Positions 59,724-64,000 of a stretch of DNA of 64,000 nucleotides are shown piece by piece. The stretch spans positions 29,531 to 93,530 of the forward strand of contig CALXBO010000005.1 in NCBI GenBank assembly GCA_944386565.1. Reading direction: 5' to 3'. The notes beneath the pieces are model-generated. The model worked only from the letters and a program-made list of their open reading frames with translations, did no database searches and was not told the DNA's origin. This DNA is from an uncultured Ruthenibacterium sp. Lineage in GTDB: Bacteria; Bacillota; Clostridia; Oscillospirales; Ruminococcaceae. The position numbers were made by a program, and so were the translations under genes. The first letter of the stretch is position 1. Each line of letters opens with the position of its first letter.

Positions 59724-60731
59724 ATGAAAAAGTTTCTCTCCATCCTGACAGCTGCTGCACTGGCGCTGAGTTTCGCGGCATGCGGCGCTTCCTCATCCGG
59801 CGCCGGGACGAGCACGGCTGCGTCCGGTTCTGACACTCCGGCCTATCCGGAAAAGCCCATCCAGCTTCTCATCCCGACCAAGCCCGGCGGAGACGTCGAC
59901 ACGAACGGCCGTCTGCTGTCGAAGAACATCGAGCCGTATCTGGGCACGACGCTCGTACCGGTGAACGTGGACGGCGGCGGCGGTATCGCCATGCAGCAGG
60001 TCGCGGAAGCCGCGCCGGACGGCTACACCTTCTTCTATTATAACTACGCGATGTTTACGAGCGGCGTTGTTGAAAAACTTTCGTACACCTACGACGACTT
60101 CAAGCCCCTCGTGATGACGTGCAAATCCGACACGCAGATCCTGGTCGTCTCGAAGGATTCTCCGTATCAGACGGTCGACGATCTGGTGAAAGCCATCACC
60201 GAACAGCCCGGCACCGTCCGCTTCGCGGCCACATACGGCGCTCCCAGCCAGTTCCATGCGGACGCCATTGAAGAGGCCACCGGCGGCGAGTTCAAGAAGA
60301 TCGACGTATCCTCCGGCGCGGATAAGATCGTGGCTCTGCTGAGCGGCGAGATCGACGTTCTGTCGACGACGACCGGCCTGATGAAGGACTACATCGCCAG
60401 CGACAAAGTGACCGTGCTGGGCAGCCTGTGCAAAGAGCGCAGCCAGTTCGCTCCGGACATCCCCACGTTCAACGAGCAGGGCGTTGACCTCGGCGAGGGC
60501 TTCGAAACCGCGTTCGTCATCTACGGCCACAAGGACACCCCGCAGTATGTGGTGGACAAGCTTGTCGAATCCGTTGAAGCGATGGCCGCCGACGAACAGG
60601 CCGTGACGGAGTTCGAGAACGGCGACTTCACGCTGAACGTCGTGTACGGCGAAGAACTGGACGAGCTCCTCGCCACCATGAACGACTACTATTTCGGAAT
60701 GAAGGACCTCGTCACGGGTGACCAGTTCTGA
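59724..60731 (+). CDS. tctC: Tripartite tricarboxylate transporter substrate-binding lipoprotein (TctC)
   Basis: A 335-residue TctC/Bug-family protein. Lipoprotein signal with lipobox FAAC (cysteine about residue 20), a Ser/Gly/Thr linker, then PAYPEKPIQLLIPTKPGGDVDT, the usual start of the mature Bug fold. It binds a carboxylate outside the membrane and delivers it to TctBA, encoded next. The GGGIAMQQVAEAAPDGYTF segment is diagnostic. AAAGGGG precedes the ATG. Confidence 0.93.
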   Translation: MKKFLSILTAAALALSFAACGASSSGAGTSTAASGSDTPAYPEKPIQLLIPTKPGGDVDTNGRLLSKNIEPYLGTTLVPVNVDGGGGIAMQQVAEAAPDGYTFFYYNYAMFTSGVVEKLSYTYDDFKPLVMTCKSDTQILVVSKDSPYQTVDDLVKAITEQPGTVRFAATYGAPSQFHADAIEEATGGEFKKIDVSSGADKIVALLSGEIDVLSTTTGLMKDYIASDKVTVLGSLCKERSQFAPDIPTFNEQGVDLGEGFETAFVIYGHKDTPQYVVDKLVESVEAMAADEQAVTEFENGDFTLNVVYGEELDELLATMNDYYFGMKDLVTGDQF

Positions 60732-60795
60732 TTGTTCCGCATCCAGCCGCGGGGCACTCCGCCCCGCGGCATTCCATCCATCGTGGGAGGTTATC

Positions 60796-61299
60796 ATGAG
60801 CAAATATCTGACTCGCTGCCGCGACCTCATCGCCGCTGTCGTAATGCTGCTGATCGCAGCCGCGCTGTTCGTCCTCTCGTTTTCCGTGCAGCGGAACACC
60901 GTCTCCTCCATCGGCCCCGGCTTCATGCCGCGCCTCGTGGCGGTGTTGTTGCTGATCCTGGGTTCGCTGAATCTGCGCGACGCGGTGAAAGCCTACCGCG
61001 CACAGCCCGCGCCGGCGGCCGAAGAGCACGCCGAGCGCCGGACGCCGAAGGAATTTTTCCTTTCGAATCTCGACTGGGCGAGCGCCGTACTGATCCTTCT
61101 GTACGTATTCCTCGTCGGACCTCTGGGATTCCCGGTCGCGTCCGCACTGTATATGTTCTTCCAGATGATCGTGCTCTCGATCGGCCAGAAGCGCAACTGG
61201 ATCCTGCTCGTCGTACTGTCTCTGGCAGTGCCCGCCGCAGTGTATTTCGCATTCACCAAATGGTTCTACCTGATGCTGCCTGCGGGCATCCTCGGCTGA
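60796..61299 (+). CDS. tctB: Tripartite tricarboxylate transporter small membrane subunit (TctB)
   Basis: A 167-residue protein with four TM helices and a charged loop (about 65-95), matching TctB. It works with TctA in a proton- or sodium-driven carboxylate importer. GGGAGG lies before ATG 60796; the longer frame upstream overlaps the tctC end. Confidence 0.88.
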   Translation: MSKYLTRCRDLIAAVVMLLIAAALFVLSFSVQRNTVSSIGPGFMPRLVAVLLLILGSLNLRDAVKAYRAQPAPAAEEHAERRTPKEFFLSNLDWASAVLILLYVFLVGPLGFPVASALYMFFQMIVLSIGQKRNWILLVVLSLAVPAAVYFAFTKWFYLMLPAGILG

Positions 61300-61318
61300 G
61301 CGGAAAGGAGCTGAAACT

Positions 61319-62809
61319 ATGGACATGTTTTTATCCGGCGCCGCGGCCGTGCTGAACCCGGAGTGCATCCTGTACATCTTCTTCGGCACGGTGCTCGGCA
61401 TCATCTTCGGCGCCGCGCCCGGCCTGAACACCGCGATGGCGGTGGCGCTGTGCCTGCCCATCACTTACACGCTCTCCGCCGTCAACGGCGTCTCCATGAT
61501 CATGGGACTGTTCATCGGCGGCGTGTCGGGCGGTCTGATCACGGCCATCCTCATCAACATCCCCGGCACCGCGGCGTCCCTTGCGACGACGTTTGACGGC
61601 CACCCCATGGCAGAAAAGGGGCAGGCCGGCAAGGCGCTCGGCGTCGGCATCGTCTTCTCGTTCCTCGGCACCATCCTGAGCATGTTCGCGCTGATCTTCG
61701 TCGCGCCGCTCCTCGCGCAGTTCGCGCTGGAGTTCAGCTCGGTGGAATACTTTGCCATCGCCGTATTCTCCCTGACGATGATGGCCACGCTCTCGGGCGA
61801 CAACCTCAAGCGCGGGCTCATGAGCGGCCTTCTGGGCTGGGTCATCGCCATGGTGGGCACCTCTCCCATCGACTACTCGCCCCGCTTCACGTTCGGCTTC
61901 CTGTCGATGGAAGCAGGCTTCAGCATGATCTCCGTACTCACCGGCGCATTCGCCGTCTCCGAGGTCATGAAGAGCGCGCTGCACCGCACCGACCTGAAGA
62001 AGGACGACTTCCATGACTTCAAGATCAAGGGCTTCGGCTTCACGATGAAGGAATTCGTCAGCCAGATCGGCAACGGCATCCGCTCGGCTCTCATCGGTAT
62101 CGCCATCGGCATCCTGCCCGGCATCGGCGCGGGCACGGCCAACATCGTCGCCTACGGCGCCGCCAAGAACAGCTCGAAATATCCCGAGAAGTTCGGCACC
62201 GGCATCATCGACGGCGTCGTGGCGTCCGAGACGTCCAACAACGCCAGCGTCGGCGGCGCGCTGATCCCGCTTCTGACGCTCGGCATTCCCGGCGACGTGG
62301 GCACGGCGCTCATGCTCGGCGGCCTGATGATCCACGGCATCGTTCCGGGTCCGCTGCTCTTCGTGACGAACGGCGAACTCGTGTACTCCATCTTCACCGC
62401 GCTCTTCCTCGCCGCGATCTTCATGCTGGTGCTGGAATTCGGCGGCATGCGCATCTTCATCCGCATCCTCGGCGTGAAAAAGTACATCCTCATGCCGATC
62501 GTCATGATCCTGTGCTGTGTCGGCGCATACGGCGCCAACAACCGCGTGTTCGACATCATCTGGCTGGGCATCTTCGGCATCATCGGTTATCTTTTGTCGA
62601 AAGCCGACTTCCCCGTTGCCCCCATGATCATCGGCTACGTCCTCGGCCCGATGGCGGAGACCAACCTGCGCCGCGCGCTGATGTCCTCCGAGGGCTCGCT
62701 GGTCCCGTTCTTCACGAGCCCCATTGCACTCGTCTTCTTCGCGCTGACGATCGTCTCCATTGTCATGACGATCCTCCGTGCCAGAAAAGGCGCGAAACAA
62801 ACCGCCTGA
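61319..62809 (+). CDS. tctA: Tripartite tricarboxylate transporter large membrane subunit (TctA)
   Basis: A 496-residue TctA with about eleven helices. Conserved segments GAAPGLNTAMAVALCLPITY and GIGAGTANIVAYGAAKNSSK are the family's paired transport motifs. It forms the channel of the TctABC importer. It starts 19 bases after tctB. A partial terminator hairpin lies after it. Confidence 0.95.
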   Translation: MDMFLSGAAAVLNPECILYIFFGTVLGIIFGAAPGLNTAMAVALCLPITYTLSAVNGVSMIMGLFIGGVSGGLITAILINIPGTAASLATTFDGHPMAEKGQAGKALGVGIVFSFLGTILSMFALIFVAPLLAQFALEFSSVEYFAIAVFSLTMMATLSGDNLKRGLMSGLLGWVIAMVGTSPIDYSPRFTFGFLSMEAGFSMISVLTGAFAVSEVMKSALHRTDLKKDDFHDFKIKGFGFTMKEFVSQIGNGIRSALIGIAIGILPGIGAGTANIVAYGAAKNSSKYPEKFGTGIIDGVVASETSNNASVGGALIPLLTLGIPGDVGTALMLGGLMIHGIVPGPLLFVTNGELVYSIFTALFLAAIFMLVLEFGGMRIFIRILGVKKYILMPIVMILCCVGAYGANNRVFDIIWLGIFGIIGYLLSKADFPVAPMIIGYVLGPMAETNLRRALMSSEGSLVPFFTSPIALVFFALTIVSIVMTILRARKGAKQTA

Positions 62810-62816
62810 TCTCACC

Positions 62817-62850
62817 GGGCCGCTTCGGAACCGCGAAGCGGCCCTTTTTC
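62817..62850 (+). terminator. Terminator-like hairpin after tctA
   Basis: GGGCCGCTTCG / CGAAGCGGCCC then TTTTTC, 15 bases before the next gene's start. It may only partly stop transcription. Confidence 0.7.
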
Positions 62851-62865
62851 GAAAGGACCGTTCCC

Positions 62866-63831
62866 ATGTACCGAGTTCTTGTTTCTCCCCGCACCCCCGC
62901 CCCCGTTCTGGATATGCTCCGGGACAGCGGCTTCGAACTGAAAACGCAGACATCCACCGACGAAGAGATCACCGCGCGCGAGATCGCCGACTGCGACGGA
63001 TTCCTGATGGATGAGGGAACGTGCACCGCACGGCTCCTGCACAGCGCACCGCAGCTGAAGGTCATCGGAAAGGAGAGTTCCGGTCTCGACAGCATCGACG
63101 TCGCCTGTGCGCAGAAGCTGGGCATCTGGGTGACCTGTGCGCGCGGTGCGAACGCGCGCTCTGTCGCGGAACATACAATGGCGCTCATTCTCGCCTGCGC
63201 CAAAAACCTCGTCACGATGGACCACATCACGCGCGCCGGCGGCTGGCCGCGCCGCGAACGCCCCACCCTGGACGTTTACGGAAGCACGCTGGGCATCATC
63301 GGCCTGGGCGCCATCGGGAAGCTGGTGGCCCGGCTTGCGCTGGCGTTCGGCATGCACGTGCTGGCCTACGATCCCGCCGCCGCCGAATTTCCCGACGGCG
63401 TGCGCCGTGCGGAAACGCCGGACGCGCTGCTGCCACACTGCGATTACGTCTCCCTGCACGTTCCGCTCAACGATCACACGTACCACATGATCGGCGCACG
63501 GCAGTTCGCCCTGATGAAGCCCACTTCCTTTCTCATCAACTGCGCGCGCGGCGCGATCGTCGACGAGGATGCGCTCGTTTGGGCTCTGGAGGAAAAGCAG
63601 ATCCGCGGCGCGGCGCTGGACGCATTCTCTGTCGAGCCGCCCGAGCCGGACTCTCCCCTGCTCGTGCGCGACGACGTCATCGTGTCGCCGCACAACGCCG
63701 CATTCACCGAGGAGACCACGCTGCGCATGTGGGAATATGCGGCCCAGGGCATCTGCGAGGTGCTGAGCGGCGAGCTGCCCCGTCTTCCGGGCAACCGCCC
63801 CGCGCATCCCCGCATGCCTCTCCGTCCGTGA
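62866..63831 (+). CDS. D-isomer specific 2-hydroxyacid dehydrogenase
   Basis: A 321-residue dehydrogenase of the phosphoglycerate/glyoxylate reductase family. Rossmann motif GLGAIGKLVARLALAFGMHV, then the catalytic Arg in INCARGAIVDE, a Glu in the VEPPEPDSPLL segment and His in SPHNAAF. It would reduce a 2-keto acid or oxidise a D-2-hydroxyacid with NAD(H). With the HpaI aldolase and TctCBA it makes a plausible path for a sugar diacid (tartronate semialdehyde-type aldehyde or glyoxylate reduction); the substrate is inferred. AAAGGA precedes ATG 62866. Confidence 0.9.
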   Translation: MYRVLVSPRTPAPVLDMLRDSGFELKTQTSTDEEITAREIADCDGFLMDEGTCTARLLHSAPQLKVIGKESSGLDSIDVACAQKLGIWVTCARGANARSVAEHTMALILACAKNLVTMDHITRAGGWPRRERPTLDVYGSTLGIIGLGAIGKLVARLALAFGMHVLAYDPAAAEFPDGVRRAETPDALLPHCDYVSLHVPLNDHTYHMIGARQFALMKPTSFLINCARGAIVDEDALVWALEEKQIRGAALDAFSVEPPEPDSPLLVRDDVIVSPHNAAFTEETTLRMWEYAAQGICEVLSGELPRLPGNRPAHPRMPLRP

Positions 63832-63837
63832 CACAAC

Positions 63838-63877
63838 TGCCCCGCCGTGCACCGTTGTTTCGGTGTGCGGCGGGGCA
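63838..63877 (+). terminator. Terminator of the aldolase-Tct operon
   Basis: CTGCCCCGCCGTGCACC / GGTGTGCGGCGGGGCAG stem with T-rich TCTGCATTTG tail. Confidence 0.8.
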
Positions 63878-63900
63878 GTCTGCATTTGTTTGCACGGATT

Positions 63901-63929
63901 TTGAATTTTTTTGCGCAGTGTGATACAAT
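63901..63929 (+). promoter_or_regulatory. Promoter of the last gene
   Basis: TTGAAT (63901-63906), 17 bases, TACAAT (63924-63929). Confidence 0.65.
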
Positions 63930-63963
63930 AAAGCTGATTTTTTCGAAGAGAGGGATGGAAAAA

Positions 63964-64000
63964 ATGATCGGAACGATCGTGAACACCTGCACGATCCTCG
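63964..64000 (+). CDS. DUF554-family membrane protein, N-terminal end only
   Basis: Only 12 codons lie in the window. The start MIGTIVNTCTIL matches the very conserved N terminus of DUF554 membrane proteins (MIGTIVNT...). GAGAGGG stands nine bases before ATG 63964; ATG 63955 is inside that site. Function of the family is unknown. Confidence 0.65.
   Translation, partial: MIGTIVNTCTIL

Noticed and set aside
1..64000. CRISPR array, rRNA operon, prophage or integrative element
   Set aside because: No evenly spaced direct repeats, rRNA sequence, integrase or structural phage genes were seen; the only mobile element recognised is the IS30 copy.

Overview
The window is GC-rich, with CGC/GCC/GAC-dominated codons. 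It carries a spoIIID gene behind what looks like a sigma-E promoter, a Gram-positive style PTS with HPr, lipoprotein solute-binding proteins with no outer-membrane partners, strong AGGAGG ribosome binding sites with many GTG/TTG starts, and a GntP-type transporter. This points to a high-GC, endospore-lineage member of the Clostridia, most likely a gut Oscillospiraceae/Ruminococcaceae-type bacterium. The genus cannot be read from the sequence. No rRNA, CRISPR array or replication origin was seen; one tRNA (Arg-ACG) is present.

Layout: (1) 1-3.85 kb: end of a Y-family polymerase gene, a Dabb protein, a GidA-like FAD protein, a HAD phosphatase and a flavin reductase-rubredoxin fusion. (2) 3.88-9.3 kb: an inverted repeat element, kduI, HPr, the fructose PTS (IIABC) and 1-phosphofructokinase; the 3' remnant of a GPH sugar transporter lies between the last two. 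(3) 9.35-10.44 kb: an IS30-family element inserted at the stop codon of the next gene. (4) 10.4-25.8 kb: a pectin/rhamnogalacturonan oligosaccharide region: GH28, serine esterase/beta-lactamase fold protein, GH105, a large FG-GAP/rhamnogalacturonan-lyase-like protein and a carbohydrate ABC importer, then three LysR regulators, a TIM-barrel isomerase and a second GH105. None of the degradative enzymes has a visible signal peptide, so oligosaccharides are probably imported first and cut in the cytoplasm, ending in KduI. (5) 26-32.5 kb: a zinc alcohol dehydrogenase, then a D-amino-acid operon (N-acyl-D-amino-acid deacylase, GntP-family permease, D-serine ammonia-lyase) next to an XRE-cupin regulator.

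(6) 32.5-39 kb: a two-component system, a structured 390-bp intergenic region, and a MacB/Lol-type ABC system with a secreted Ig-repeat protein. (7) 39-52 kb: housekeeping and stress genes: spoIIID, two NUDIX hydrolases, NAD(P)HX epimerase, a DEDDh exonuclease, a NERD protein, a MerR regulator, tRNA-Arg, a MarR-MATE efflux pair with a clear operator, an HtrA protease, a C39-like pseudo-peptidase, a ZIP transporter and a glycosyltransferase. (8) 52-57.5 kb: a HAD-IIA phosphatase, an orphan DGQHR (DndB-like) gene of different base composition, and two tandem membrane-bound XRE regulators with large outside domains. (9) 57.5-63.8 kb: a LacI regulator and a divergent operon of an HpaI-type aldolase, a TctCBA transporter and a 2-hydroxyacid dehydrogenase, probably for a sugar diacid or related carboxylate. 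The window ends in a DUF554 gene.

Most of the window is ordinary metabolism. The items most worth a second look are the unclassified rhamnogalacturonan-lyase-like protein and the signal-less GH28 with an S-layer-like tail, the two XRE/ectodomain membrane regulators, the orphan DGQHR gene, the C39-like protein that lacks its catalytic residues, and the structured region at 34.8-35.17 kb. I did not find a clear multi-gene system that is certainly new.
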